Origin: JAWLFI01 sp964525165
Lineage (GTDB): Bacteria; Bacteroidota; Bacteroidia; Chitinophagales; Saprospiraceae
Length of the DNA stretch: 64,000 bases
Assembly (NCBI GenBank): GCA_964525165.1
Contig: CAZGGG010000003.1
Coordinates: 35,203 to 99,202 of the forward strand
Direction: 5' to 3'
The position numbers and the translations under genes were made by a program. This document shows positions 9,032 to 18,723 of the stretch, in pieces; position 1 is the first letter of the stretch; each line of letters starts with the position of its first letter. The notes under the pieces are model-generated. The model was not told where the DNA came from, ran no database searches, and was given only the letters and a program-made list of their open reading frames with translations.

Positions 9032-12000
9032 ATGTCAAAAAAAGGAATCGGTCTCATATCCATTGGTTTTCTCTTGTTGCTGCTAAGTGTGGCGATTCAA
9101 TATGTCGCGCCTGAGTCTATAGAAAAAAACTTGACCCAATTAGAGCGTACATTAGAAGAGTACTTAGATCTACAAAAGCTATCCATAGAACAGATCCATG
9201 CAATGATTCAATGTGTGGAACAATCAAATGGTCGCCCTCCTATTCATCTATGCCATAAAAATCATGGTCAAGACTTCCGGCAAACAACTATTTATCATGA
9301 TGGAAAGATGTTGTACTGGGATCAAAACTTTATAGAGCCTTTATTTTTTGACCTGGATAGTAATCAGAAGTATCAATTAAAATTTATTATGTGTTACGNN
9401 NNNNNNNNGACCAGGCATACATCTCTATAACTTATGATGAAGGACCTTGGAACATCCATCAAATCACAGATGTCAATGGGTTTGCAGCATCTTTATCCTC
9501 ACTCAGCTCTTTGCATCAAATAAATTTTACCAGCACCTCCTCACAATACGAACTGAAAGTTGAACAGCTAGATCAAGCCCTGCCTATTTCAAAAGTAACC
9601 GTTAGGAGACCCAATTGGAAAAACACCTTGGCTAGTTTTTTATTTCTGGGAGGCTTCTTTATTTCCATTTTAGCACTGAATATTATACTGACACCCATTA
9701 TTAAGAACCAATGGCTTTTTGTCGTTAGCTATATCCTAGGCGTCCTGTCATTCAAAAGTATCATTGATCTACTCCCCAGCGCAGCGATTTTTCCGGACTT
9801 TTTAAGCGATGAGTCTATTTTTCCATCCTACGGCTGGAATGTAAGTTTGGGAGACTTATTTGTGGATATTACCCTTTTGGGCATTTTCACATTAATTATT
9901 ATTAATCGCATCCAACTCCCCACCAAGGTACCCACAAACAATTTCATGAGGTGGTTCTCAGGAGGCCTTCATTATCTTATTCTTTTATCCTTCCTTTTGC
10001 TATCAGCTATGGGGATCAATGCAATAATTACCGGATCCCAAATACAAATTCAATTTGAGAGATTATTACAATGGGATCAATTTAGTTTGGTCATATTGGG
10101 AGCCATTGTATTATTCGTCAGTATCATTTTTCTACTTAGTTATTTTTTCCAGCAACAAGTGACGAAGATGGCGTTCAATTTTGCATTAAAAATGGTCTTA
10201 TTGATCTCCGCCTCCCTGATATTGCTACCCATTTACCTTTATATAGACATCAATGTACATCCATTTGCGTTCTTTATTGTCAGCTATATTTTTGTCATCT
10301 TATTGGATCTGTTTTCAGAAAATGTTTCCGGGGGGTTAACATGGCCCTTCATTTGGCTCAGTATTTTCTCAGGCTTTACAGCACTTTTGATTTTCTCTTT
10401 TAGTATGGATCGGCTTGTGGAAGAAGAGCAAGAATTTTTATATTCTCTTTCCTTATCTGTCAGTGACTCAAGAAACTTGGATTCGAGAGGGTTTGATTTT
10501 GCTATTTATAAACAAGGCATAAGAGAGACCTACAGAGGGGATTTGTTCCCGCAGTATTATCAATACCCCAAGCCTGAAGGAGATAAGGTCATCAGCTTTA
10601 ATGAAAATGGCATCTCCTACCAAATCAAGGCTTTAGGAAGTGGCAAAGTTGGTCTTACTGCCCATGAAAAAACCCCACTTACAAAGCCTATTTCTCTGTA
10701 TTCTTACCTGTTTGTTCTATGGGTTTTATTTGCCCTCATTCTCCTGGCAATCAACTCTTATGTGCATCTGCTGCCGGCTGAATGGAATTATCGTTGGTCG
10801 GCTTTTCCCAGTTTAAGGAAAAGAATACAGTATTACATTCTGGCAGTTACGGTGGGTTCCTTTCTAATGATATCCTTGGTTACCTATTTTTATTATGACT
10901 ATAGCGCTAAAAACAGGTTTAAAGAAGAAGTCCTCACCAATGCTGCTAAACTCAAAGATGATATTGAAAGTAGTATTGCGAGCACGACCGGATCAAAGGA
11001 TTTGAATGATATTTTTCTTGAAAAGCTGAAAATTCATAGACTCAATGGCAGTCTTTATACCCTTTCGGGAAAAGAATGGATCAGTCAATCAAACCAGGAG
11101 ACTGCTCCTCTCATGCCTTATGCCTCATTCATTAAACTGGAGCAACAAGAAAGAGGTCCCGTCTTGGGCCAGGAAGCCATTTTTAGTTACGTCCAAAAAA
11201 TGGGCGAAAAGGCCGCGATCATTTACTTACCCATAAATGCTCAGAATAACCAAATGTTATCAGGCATAGACGACTTGATTGCGACACTCTTGAATGTCTA
11301 TGTTTTTCTTTTCGTGATTGCAAGTGGAATTGCGGTTGCCATTTCCAACTCCATTACTGCTCCTTTAAAGGTCTTGAGTTCGAAGCTCAAAGAAATCAAA
11401 CTAGGAAGAAAAAATGAACCCCTACCCTGGAGCAACAAAGATGAGTTGGGCGAACTGATCATGGATTACAACCGAATGATTCAGAAACTAGAAGAAAGTG
11501 CAGAGATAATGGCTGCCACCGAACGAGAGTCTGCCTGGAGAGAGATGGCCAAGCAAGTGGCTCATGAGATTAAAAACCCATTAACCCCCATGAAACTTTC
11601 CATCCAGCATCTCCAACTTGCTATGCAAGATGATTCAAAATCCAATGATGCATTGGTTGCTAAAGTAAGTAAGACGCTTATTGAGCAAATTGACAATCTC
11701 AATCAGATTGCGAGTGAGTTTTCGAATTTCGCGAAAATGCCTGAACCTGAAAATGAGGCTGTCAACCTGAATGAGATCATGTCCAATGTTCATGATCTGT
11801 TTAGGAAAAGAGATGATATGGACATTCGACTATTTGTCCCTATCGATGACATTCTAGTGTTTGCAGACAGAAATCATGTCATGAGAGTCATGAACAATCT
11901 CCTTAAAAACGCGATCCAGGCTATCCCAACTGAAAGAAGAGGAATCATCAACATCAAATTATATAAAGAAGAAAAAAATGCGGTAATTAAAGTTCAAGAT

Positions 12001-12231
12001 AACGGGGTTGGAATTCCCGATTCTGCCAAACACAAAGTTTTCAAACCCAACTTTACCAGTAAAAGCTCCGGGACCGGACTCGGACTAGCCATGTGCGCTA
12101 ATATTATTGAGGGCTTCAATGGTAAAATCTACTTTGAGTCTGAAGTGAACAAAGGAACAACCTTTTATGTCATTATCCCGCTCATGCACATGAAAGATAA
12201 TTTTAATGAGCGCGAAAGAGTTATTCTCTAG
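9032..12231 (+). CDS. Membrane sensor histidine kinase with HAMP domain (frame broken by an N run)
   Basis: This is a sensor kinase of about 1065 residues, in the broad NtrY-like group. The N-terminal half is very hydrophobic, with one helix near residues 7-23, then about ten more helices, a further extracytoplasmic section and a last helix just before a HAMP segment (ISNSITAPLKVLSSKLKEI). The HisKA box is VAHEIKNPLTPMKL, with the phospho-accepting His codon at 11563. The ATPase follows with NLLKNAIQAI, DNGVGIPDS and GTGLGLA. There is no receiver domain, and no response regulator gene is next to it. The N run at 9399-9408 shifts the frame; two or more missing bases (2, 5, 8) restore it. The stop is 9 bases before the crtD-like gene, so co-transcription with the carotenoid genes is likely. 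The signal is unknown. Confidence 0.88.
9399..9408. other. Assembly gap (10 N) inside the sensor kinase
   Basis: Ten N. The frames on either side differ; joining them needs a gap of 2, 5, 8 or 11 bases rather than ten. Confidence 0.95.
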
Positions 12232-12240
12232 CTATTGAAT

Positions 12241-13704
12241 ATGAAGAAAACAATTATCATAGGATCAGGCATTGCAGGATTAGCCAGTGCCATTAGGAGG
12301 AGACTGAAAGGTGATGAGGTCGTTGTATTTGAGCAAGCCTCTTATCCGGGTGGAAAACTTCATGAGTTCACACTTGGACCCTACCGCTTCGATGGAGGGC
12401 CCTCATTATTTACGCAACCCCAATATATCCAAGAACTTTTCGATGAGGCAGGTTTCGAAATGCCCCCCTATTTTGAATATGCTAGAATGCCTGAATCTTG
12501 CCGATATTTCTGGGAAGACGGCACCCAAATTACTGCCTTTTCAGACATCTATGAATTTGATAAAGAAGTTAGTCAAACCCTACAAACTCCACCGGGAACG
12601 GTCCTTCGTTATTTGAAAAACAGTGAGTGGAAACAAAATACCGTGGGACACATTTTCCTTGAAAGAAGTTTACATCGACTCAAAAGCTGGTTAAAGGCAG
12701 ATGTATTCAAAGCTTTACTTCATATTCCTTCATTTGGGTTATTCCAATCCTTACACCAATGGAATAAAAAACGATTGAAACATGAAAAGTTGGTTCAGTT
12801 GTTTGATCGTTATGCCACCTATAATGGATCTGATCCATACAGGACCTCTGCTATGATGTCGGTGATTCCTCATTTTGAGCATAATGAGGGCACATATTTG
12901 CCGAAAGGCGGAATGTATCGCATCCCTAAGGCTCTTTACAAACTCGGTCTGGACCTCGGGGTGACCTACCATTTTAATCAAAAAGTAGATGAAATTCTAA
13001 TCAACGGGAAGTCTGTGGCAGGTGTCAAAGTCAATGGAAAAGAAATTTATGGGGATCATGTAATCTGTAATATGGACGTGATGCCCACCTATGAAAAGTT
13101 ATTACCGAGTATCCCAACACCAAAAAAAATCCTTACCCAAGAAAGATCTTCGTCTGCCATTATTTTTTATTGGGGGATTCAACACTCCTTTCGGGAACTG
13201 GGCCTTCATAATATCCTATTCTCTGAACACTATCGTTCGGAATTCAGAGCGATCAAGGAAGGGAGGATGATTGAAGACCCTACCGTGTATATCAACATCA
13301 CCAGTAAATATGAATTACAAGATGCTCCGAAAGGTGGAGAGAATTGGTTTGTCATGATCAATGCGCCTTTCGATAATGGTCAAAACTGGGATGAGATGGT
13401 AGCCGAGTGCCGAAGAAACACCCTAAAAAAGATCAATTCAATCCTCAACACAGATATCAGCTCATACATTAAAGAAGAAAAGGTTTGGTCGCCACCAGGA
13501 ATCGCTTCCCAAACATCATCATTTCAAGGTGCTTTATATGGATCTAGTTCCAACGACTTAATGTCGGCCTTTAATCGACATCCAAATTTTCATGCTGCAC
13601 TCAAAAATCTGTTTTTTTGTGGAGGATCTGTACATCCGGGAGGAGGAATTCCGCTATGCTTACTCTCTGCAAAAATTGCTGATCAAGAAATTAGCTCAAA
13701 TTGA
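12241..13704 (+). CDS. crtD: Carotenoid desaturase, CrtD/CrtI family (probably CrtD)
   Basis: This is an FAD-dependent carotene desaturase of 487 residues. The start is ATG 12241 (MKKTIIIGSG); an upstream TTG is unneeded. The dinucleotide-binding motif IIIGSGIAGLASAIRR is at residues 4-19, with the acidic ribose-binding residue in VVVFEQ. Further family marks are PGGKL, RFDGGPSLF, LPKGGMYRIPKAL and the C-terminal FAD contact GGSVHPGGGIPLCLLSAKI. The sequence alone does not cleanly separate CrtI from CrtD. The adjoining 1,2-hydratase (cruF-like) and hydroxylase (crtZ-like) favour CrtD, the 1-hydroxycarotenoid 3,4-desaturase. Its stop overlaps the region just before the next start, which suggests one operon. 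Confidence 0.78.
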   Translation: MKKTIIIGSGIAGLASAIRRRLKGDEVVVFEQASYPGGKLHEFTLGPYRFDGGPSLFTQPQYIQELFDEAGFEMPPYFEYARMPESCRYFWEDGTQITAFSDIYEFDKEVSQTLQTPPGTVLRYLKNSEWKQNTVGHIFLERSLHRLKSWLKADVFKALLHIPSFGLFQSLHQWNKKRLKHEKLVQLFDRYATYNGSDPYRTSAMMSVIPHFEHNEGTYLPKGGMYRIPKALYKLGLDLGVTYHFNQKVDEILINGKSVAGVKVNGKEIYGDHVICNMDVMPTYEKLLPSIPTPKKILTQERSSSAIIFYWGIQHSFRELGLHNILFSEHYRSEFRAIKEGRMIEDPTVYINITSKYELQDAPKGGENWFVMINAPFDNGQNWDEMVAECRRNTLKKINSILNTDISSYIKEEKVWSPPGIASQTSSFQGALYGSSSNDLMSAFNRHPNFHAALKNLFFCGGSVHPGGGIPLCLLSAKIADQEISSN

Positions 13705-13709
13705 TTGAT

Positions 13710-14363
13710 ATGATTACGATGCGTGAATTCGTGAAATTACATGGGCAAAAGCTAGCCATAGGCTTTATCAGCATCATGTATACCGTAGGCATTGTCCAGG
13801 TAGTGGTACTAGGGAATACCGAAATATTGGATTTAAGCCCTTTACAACTATTATTGAGCACATTTTTAGTTCTCCTTTATCAAGATGTTCATCTTAGAAA
13901 TATCATTTTGTGGGTGCTTATTTATCTTCTTGGATTTGGCGTGGAGGTACTAGGTGTAAATACAGGTTTCCCATTTGGATCCTACAGCTATGGACCTGTG
14001 TTAGGCTTAAAAATTTGGGATACTCCTTTAATGATCGGAGTCAATTGGGTACTTATAATCCTAACAACAACGCAAGTCGCAGATTCATTATTCAAAAATG
14101 CGAACGTTATTATGCGTTCTTTTTTGAGTGCCACTTTAGCAGTAGGCCTGGATTTTCTCATTGAACCCGTCGCTGTAAGCACGAATATGTGGACCTGGGA
14201 ACTGGAACAAATCCCCGTATCCAACTACTTGTCATGGTGGCTCATCGCCTTTGTTTTGTCTTATTTATATCAAAGTAGGGTCAGACAAAACCTACAGCCT
14301 GTTATTCTTGTTATTTTTGTGTGGATTATCGTCTTTTTTGCAGTTTTGAACTTGGCATTATGA
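13710..14363 (+). CDS. cruF: Carotenoid 1,2-hydratase-like membrane protein (CruF family)
   Basis: CruF-type proteins add water to the 1,2 double bond of a psi end group of acyclic or monocyclic carotenoids. This is a 217-residue protein with about six or seven hydrophobic helices. The recognisable motif GFGVEVLGVNTGFPFGSYSYG, then TPLMIGVNW and LDFLIEPVA, match the carotenoid biosynthesis (DUF422) family. Start ATG 13710 is 5 bases past the crtD stop (ATG 13719 is an alternative; TTG 13701 overlaps crtD). The stop overlaps the crtZ start as ATGA, a translational-coupling arrangement. Function rests on family resemblance and the two carotenoid neighbours. Confidence 0.8.
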   Translation: MITMREFVKLHGQKLAIGFISIMYTVGIVQVVVLGNTEILDLSPLQLLLSTFLVLLYQDVHLRNIILWVLIYLLGFGVEVLGVNTGFPFGSYSYGPVLGLKIWDTPLMIGVNWVLIILTTTQVADSLFKNANVIMRSFLSATLAVGLDFLIEPVAVSTNMWTWELEQIPVSNYLSWWLIAFVLSYLYQSRVRQNLQPVILVIFVWIIVFFAVLNLAL

Positions 14364-14824
14364 CAACAGTACTCTTATATATAGGAATCACCCTGGCAGC
14401 TTATGTTGGAATGGAATTTATGGCGTGGTTTACCCATAAATACGTAATGCATGGCATTCTGTGGACTTGGCACAAAGATCACCATCAGCCAAAGCATGAA
14501 AAAGAAGGCTTTTTCGAAAGGAATGATCTCTTTTTTCTGGTATTTGCGATCCCTTCCGCATTTTTTTATATCCTGGGTACAGCGACACCGAACCTTTGGG
14601 CACTTTTTATTGGAATAGGTATTTCTCTCTATGGCCTAACCTATTTCTTGATCCATGATGTATACATACACCGAAGATTCTCATGGTTTAAGCAATTGGA
14701 TAATAAATTCAGCAGAGCTATCCTCAGAGCACATGGCGCTCATCACAGTAAAACCACAAAAGAAGATTGTGAATCATTTGGTCTTCTGGTGGTTGACAAA
14801 AAATATTTCAAAGGAAGAAAATAA
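14360..14824 (+). CDS. crtZ: Beta-carotene 3-hydroxylase, CrtZ type
   Basis: This is a membrane di-iron hydroxylase that adds the 3-OH to a beta-ionone ring. It has 154 residues with four hydrophobic segments. The histidine clusters are complete: HKYVMH, HKDHH, HDVYIHRR and HGAHH, which bind the two irons. The start at 14360 overlaps the cruF stop by one base (ATGA). An in-frame ATG at 14321 lies inside cruF and would add 13 residues without homologous character. Together with the upstream hydratase and desaturase this enzyme would make saproxanthin or myxol-like pigments from gamma-carotene. A lycopene cyclase and phytoene synthase are not in the window. Confidence 0.9.
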   Translation: MTTVLLYIGITLAAYVGMEFMAWFTHKYVMHGILWTWHKDHHQPKHEKEGFFERNDLFFLVFAIPSAFFYILGTATPNLWALFIGIGISLYGLTYFLIHDVYIHRRFSWFKQLDNKFSRAILRAHGAHHSKTTKEDCESFGLLVVDKKYFKGRK

Positions 14825-14852
14825 AAAAGCCGGCTTCGAAAAAAAACCGGCT
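14822..14852 (-). terminator. Terminator after sucD
   Basis: AGCCGG (14828-14833) and CCGGCT (14847-14852) form a 6-bp stem. On the minus strand it is followed by TTTTTTAT. It lies 16 bases past the sucD stop and in the gap to the convergent crtZ. The plus-strand side lacks a T run. Confidence 0.75.
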
Positions 14853-14867
14853 CTTATTGATGATCAT

Positions 14868-15737
14868 TTATAATCCAAGGGCTTCCTTCATTGTCTGCCC
14901 GATATGTGCGGGGCTTTCAACAACATGCAAGCCGCAATCTCTCATAATCCTCATTTTGGCCTCAGCAGTATCATCCTCACCTCCAATGATCGCTCCGGCA
15001 TGCCCCATGGTTCTTCCTTTAGGTGCAGTCTGACCCGCAATGAACCCCACCACAGGTTTTGTTCCGTTTTCTTTTATCCAATGTGCCGCATCAGCTTCCA
15101 TACTTCCGCCGATCTCACCAATCATCACAATCCCATCGGTATCAGGGTCTTCCATTAATAATTGAACAGCTTCTTTAGTTGTAGTTCCAACAATTGGGTC
15201 TCCGCCAATTCCGATACAAGTAGATTGACCAATTCCAGCTTTTGTAACTTGGTCTACTGCCTCATAAGTGAGCGTTCCTGAACGCGATACAATCCCAATT
15301 CTTCCGGGATTATGAATAAAACCCGGCATAATACCCACTTTCGCTTCACCCGGAGTAATAATACCCGGACAATTGGGCCCGATCAATGTTACATCAAAGT
15401 CACTTAAATAACTTTTGACCTTTACCATATCCTGAACAGGAATACCTTCTGTGATGGCTACAATTACCTTAATACCGGCAGCAGCTGCTTCAATAGCATC
15501 TGCCGCAAATGCTGGTGGTACAAATATGATAGAAACATCTGCACTTGCTTGATCAACGGCATCCTGAACTGTATTGAACACAGGCTTACCCAAATGTTCT
15601 TGGCCACCTTTTCCGGGCGTAACACCTCCTACAACTTGAGTTCCATACTCAATCATTTGCTCTGCATGGAAACTACCTTCTTTTCCGGTAAATCCCTGTA
15701 CAATTATTTTCGAATCCTTATTAACAAGAACTGACAT
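14868..15737 (-). CDS. sucD: Succinyl-CoA synthetase (ADP-forming) alpha subunit
   Basis: SucD is the CoA-binding and phospho-histidine subunit of the TCA-cycle enzyme that makes ATP from succinyl-CoA. It has 289 residues, normal length, starting MSVLVNKDSK at 15737. VQGFTGKEGSFH is the CoA-binding segment, GPNCPGIITPGEAKVGIMPG is the ligase signature, and the phospho-accepting His is residue 246 in TMGHAGAIIGG. The beta subunit gene sucC is not adjacent. The gene is transcribed away from divIC's terminator and stands alone between two hairpins, so it is probably monocistronic. Confidence 0.97.
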   Translation of the reverse strand: MSVLVNKDSKIIVQGFTGKEGSFHAEQMIEYGTQVVGGVTPGKGGQEHLGKPVFNTVQDAVDQASADVSIIFVPPAFAADAIEAAAAGIKVIVAITEGIPVQDMVKVKSYLSDFDVTLIGPNCPGIITPGEAKVGIMPGFIHNPGRIGIVSRSGTLTYEAVDQVTKAGIGQSTCIGIGGDPIVGTTTKEAVQLLMEDPDTDGIVMIGEIGGSMEADAAHWIKENGTKPVVGFIAGQTAPKGRTMGHAGAIIGGEDDTAEAKMRIMRDCGLHVVESPAHIGQTMKEALGL

Positions 15738-15814
15738 AGATCTCTTGATTTTATGGGTCTAAAGATGCTCGAATATAAAGCATTCTTGTCTTTTTCCGGT
15801 TGGAAAAAGACATA

Positions 15815-15845
15815 AAAAAAGGGCTGCATCAATAATGCAACCCTT
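15815..15845 (-). terminator. Terminator after divIC
   Basis: On the minus strand AGGGTTGCAT and ATGCAGCCCT form a 10-bp stem with one G-U pair, followed by seven T. It ends the divIC/eno/carA transcript 23 bases past the divIC stop. Confidence 0.85.
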
Positions 15846-15867
15846 AATGAATATATTCTAAGAATGA

Positions 15868-16161
15868 TTACTTAAATACAAAGACTTCCTCATCAGGACG
15901 ATGCATATAGTATTGCTCTCTCGCAAACTTCTCAATGTCTTCATCAATCTCGATTTTTAATCGCTTGGTCTCTTCTATTCCATCCAAATAGGACTGCTTT
16001 TCCGCTTCCATCCGATCAACCGTTGAAATAAGGTACCACTGAGCGAAAATGTTGTGCCGATCAAAGCAACTCATCCATAAAAGGAACCCAAATAAAGTCA
16101 GCGTAAACCTGTTAATCCACCAGGCTTTTTGACTTTTCCATTCTTTAAACTTGCCGAACAT
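15868..16161 (-). CDS. divIC: Septum formation initiator, FtsB/DivIC family
   Basis: A small bitopic cell-division protein of 97 residues. It has a basic N-terminus, one membrane helix (about residues 18-36, FTLTLFGFLLWMSCF), a predicted coiled coil (AEKQSYLDGIEETKRLKIEIDEDIEKF) and the family end motif AREQYYMHRPDEEVFVFK. Such proteins bridge early and late divisome components. It follows eno by 43 bases on the same strand, an order common in Bacteroidota. Assignment rests on size, topology and the terminal motif. Confidence 0.85.
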   Translation of the reverse strand: MFGKFKEWKSQKAWWINRFTLTLFGFLLWMSCFDRHNIFAQWYLISTVDRMEAEKQSYLDGIEETKRLKIEIDEDIEKFAREQYYMHRPDEEVFVFK

Positions 16162-16204
16162 ATTATAAATATTTTTAATATGTTCTGTAAATATGCAATA
16201 AATA

Positions 16205-17488
16205 TTACATATGTACCAAATCTAAACCCGGATAAATGGAAGCAGAGCCTAAATATTCCTCAATTCGCAATAATTGGTTGTATTTAGCCATACGATCAGA
16301 GCGGCTTGCTGAGCCTGTTTTTATCTGTCCAGTGTTTAAGGCTACAGAAAGGTCTGCTATCGTCGTATCCTCTGTCTCTCCGGATCGGTGAGACATTACT
16401 GAAGTATATTGGGCCCGATGTGCCATATCCACCGCTTCTATGGTTTCGGTAAGCGTACCAATTTGATTGACTTTTACAAGAATGGAATTGGCTACTTTAT
16501 TCTCAATTCCCGTATAAAGACGCTGTGTGTTCGTTACAAAAAGATCATCCCCAACTAGTTGACAACGATCTCCGATCGTCTCTGTCAGAAGCTTCCACCC
16601 ATCCCAATCATCTTCATACAATCCATCTTCAATTGAAAAGATTGGATATTGGTTTACCCACTCTTTCCAATAATTGACCATATCTTCACGAGTCAATTGA
16701 TCGCCTGTACTTTCAAACTTGTATAATCCGGAAGCTTCATCATAAAATTCTGAAGCGGCAGCGTCCATCGCAATCCAAACATCTTCACCTGGTTTGAAGC
16801 CTGCTCTTTCTATTGCCATCATCACAATATCGATCGCCTCTTTATTGGATTGTAAATTCGGCGCGAAGCCTCCTTCATCCCCTACATTCGTACTATAGTT
16901 CTTAGCCTTCAACTCTTTCTTCAGATGATGAAAGATTTCCGTACCCATGCGCAAACCTTCTTTAAAGGTTTCTGCACCCATCGGCATCACCATAAATTCC
17001 TGAAAATCTATCTTATTATCTGCATGTGATCCCCCATTGAGGATATTCATCATGGGTACTGGAAGTGTGTGGGCATGAACGCCTCCAATATATTGGAAAA
17101 GTGGCTGACCTAGTTCATTGGCTGCAGCTTTTGCAACGGCCAAACTCACTCCTAGTATCGCATTAGCACCTAACTTGGCCTTGTTATCCGTACCATCCAA
17201 TTCCAACATAATCGTATCGATATCTCGTTGGTCAAAGACGTATTCTCCTATAAGTGCTTCTGCTATCGTGTCCTCTACATTTTCGCAAGCTTTTTGAACG
17301 CCTTTCCCCATATATCGATTGTCTTCAGCATCGCGCAATTCAACCGCTTCATATTGACCCGTGGAAGCTCCTGAAGGGACCGCTGCTCTGCCAATAGCGC
17401 CACTACTGGTCATTACTTCAACTTCAACGGTTGGGTTTCCTCTGGAATCTAGAATTTCTCTAGCTAGAATATCTGCAATTGTACTCAT
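16205..17488 (-). CDS. eno: Enolase
   Basis: Enolase converts 2-phosphoglycerate to phosphoenolpyruvate in glycolysis. It has 427 residues, full length, starting MSTIADILARE. Visible family marks include EILDSRGNPTVEVEV, AVPSGASTGQYEA, MNILNGGSHADN, GDEGGFAP, SIEDGLYEDDWDGW (Mg ligand region), VGDDLFVTN, and the signature VKVNQIGTLTE with SHRSGETEDTTIADL. It begins 11 bases after carA on the same strand and is likely co-transcribed with it. Confidence 0.98.
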   Translation of the reverse strand: MSTIADILAREILDSRGNPTVEVEVMTSSGAIGRAAVPSGASTGQYEAVELRDAEDNRYMGKGVQKACENVEDTIAEALIGEYVFDQRDIDTIMLELDGTDNKAKLGANAILGVSLAVAKAAANELGQPLFQYIGGVHAHTLPVPMMNILNGGSHADNKIDFQEFMVMPMGAETFKEGLRMGTEIFHHLKKELKAKNYSTNVGDEGGFAPNLQSNKEAIDIVMMAIERAGFKPGEDVWIAMDAAASEFYDEASGLYKFESTGDQLTREDMVNYWKEWVNQYPIFSIEDGLYEDDWDGWKLLTETIGDRCQLVGDDLFVTNTQRLYTGIENKVANSILVKVNQIGTLTETIEAVDMAHRAQYTSVMSHRSGETEDTTIADLSVALNTGQIKTGSASRSDRMAKYNQLLRIEEYLGSASIYPGLDLVHM

Positions 17489-17499
17489 GTCTTGTTGTT

Positions 17500-18600
17500 T
17501 TAAAGTAAATCAATAAAGTCATCGAAAAGGTATCGAGCGTCATGCGGACCTGGTGATGCTTCTGGATGGTATTGTACTGAAAATGCAGGCTTATCTATTA
17601 CTCTTAAGCCTTCTACGGTATTGTCATTTAAATTAATATGGGTAATCTCGACTTCTGAAAGGTGAGCTTTCATATCCTCTGCTCTGATCCCAAATCCATG
17701 ATTTTGAGAGGTAATCTCCCCTTTTCCGGTTATCTCGTTACGGACAGGGTGATTTATTCCTCTGTGACCATGATGCATTTTATAGGTTGGAATCCCCATA
17801 GATCTACCCAACAACTGATGTCCCAGACAGATTCCAAATACAGGAGCAGCTGAGTTTAATATCTTTTGGATTTCTTCTACTGCATAATCCATTGCCGCCG
17901 GATCGCCCGGACCATTTGATAAGAAATAACCGTCAGGGTTCCATTCTGAAACCTCTTCAAAGCTTGTATGTGCCGGAAATACTCGCAAATAGCAATCGCG
18001 ATCTGCAAAACACTGAAGAATACTTCGCTTTACACCGTAATCTAACACAGCAACTCGATAAGTGGCTTCCTCATTCCCAAAATAATAGGGCTCATCTGTC
18101 GTAACTTTGGAGGAGAGCTCCAAGCCTTCCATGGAGGGTGTATTCTTAAGTATTTCTTTCAGTTCCTCTATAGTCTTACCATCGGAGGAAATAACTCCAT
18201 TCATGGCTCCTTTCGTCCGAATATGTCTTACTAATTTACGAGAATCGATATCATATATGGCCACGACATTATTAGATTCAAGATAGGACTGCAGACTTCC
18301 ATCTGCTATAGGACGTGAATAATCCTGAGCAAAATCTTTGCAGACCAAGCCTGAAATCTTTGGAGCGACAGATTCCGTATCTGAGTCCTTTGCCCCGTAA
18401 TTACCAATATGAACATTGGTCATGACCATTATCTGTCCAAAATAAGACGGGTCCGTAAATATTTCCTGATAGCCGGTCATTCCAGTATTAAAGCATAGCT
18501 CCCCGGTCGTTGTGCCGATTTTTCCTGCTGATTTACCATAAAATATCGTACCATCTTCGAGCAATAATATTGCTTTGGGTTCTGAGTTATTGAGATTCAT
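17500..18600 (-). CDS. carA: Carbamoyl-phosphate synthase small (glutaminase) subunit
   Basis: CarA hydrolyses glutamine and passes ammonia to the large subunit for pyrimidine and arginine synthesis. It has 366 residues. The N-terminal CPSase small-chain domain carries FNTGMTGYQEI and DPSYFGQI. The class I amidotransferase domain has the nucleophile Cys258 in FGICLGHQLLG and the catalytic His/Glu in QYHPEASPGPHD. The partner carB is not in the window. The gene follows the ribosomal cluster but sits behind the rplQ terminator and has its own TAnnTTTG element and an inverted repeat upstream, so it may be a separate regulated unit with eno and divIC. Confidence 0.97.
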   Translation of the reverse strand: MNLNNSEPKAILLLEDGTIFYGKSAGKIGTTTGELCFNTGMTGYQEIFTDPSYFGQIMVMTNVHIGNYGAKDSDTESVAPKISGLVCKDFAQDYSRPIADGSLQSYLESNNVVAIYDIDSRKLVRHIRTKGAMNGVISSDGKTIEELKEILKNTPSMEGLELSSKVTTDEPYYFGNEEATYRVAVLDYGVKRSILQCFADRDCYLRVFPAHTSFEEVSEWNPDGYFLSNGPGDPAAMDYAVEEIQKILNSAAPVFGICLGHQLLGRSMGIPTYKMHHGHRGINHPVRNEITGKGEITSQNHGFGIRAEDMKAHLSEVEITHINLNDNTVEGLRVIDKPAFSVQYHPEASPGPHDARYLFDDFIDLL

Positions 18601-18615
18601 GGAGAATGGTTTTCA

Positions 18616-18623
18616 CAAATATA
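18616..18623 (-). promoter_or_regulatory. Candidate -7 promoter element of carA
   Basis: Minus strand TATATTTG, a full match to TAnnTTTG, 15 bases before the carA ATG and downstream of the rplQ terminator. A 7-bp inverted repeat ATGGGCA/TGCCCAT (18626-18632 and 18653-18659) lies just upstream, where a -33 element or operator would be. Confidence 0.5.
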
Positions 18624-18664
18624 ATATGGGCATCTCATCTTCCCTAAAATGGTGCCCATCATAT

Positions 18665-18700
18665 AATAAAAAAGGCCATAACATAATTGCTATGACCTTT
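18665..18700 (-). terminator. Terminator at the end of the ribosomal cluster, after rplQ
   Basis: On the minus strand AAAGGTCATA and TATGGCCTTT form a 10-bp stem with one G-U pair (18671-18700), followed by TTTTTTAT. It lies 23 bases past the rplQ stop and before carA. Confidence 0.88.
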
Positions 18701-18723
18701 ATATTTAAAATTGACCTTCAAGT

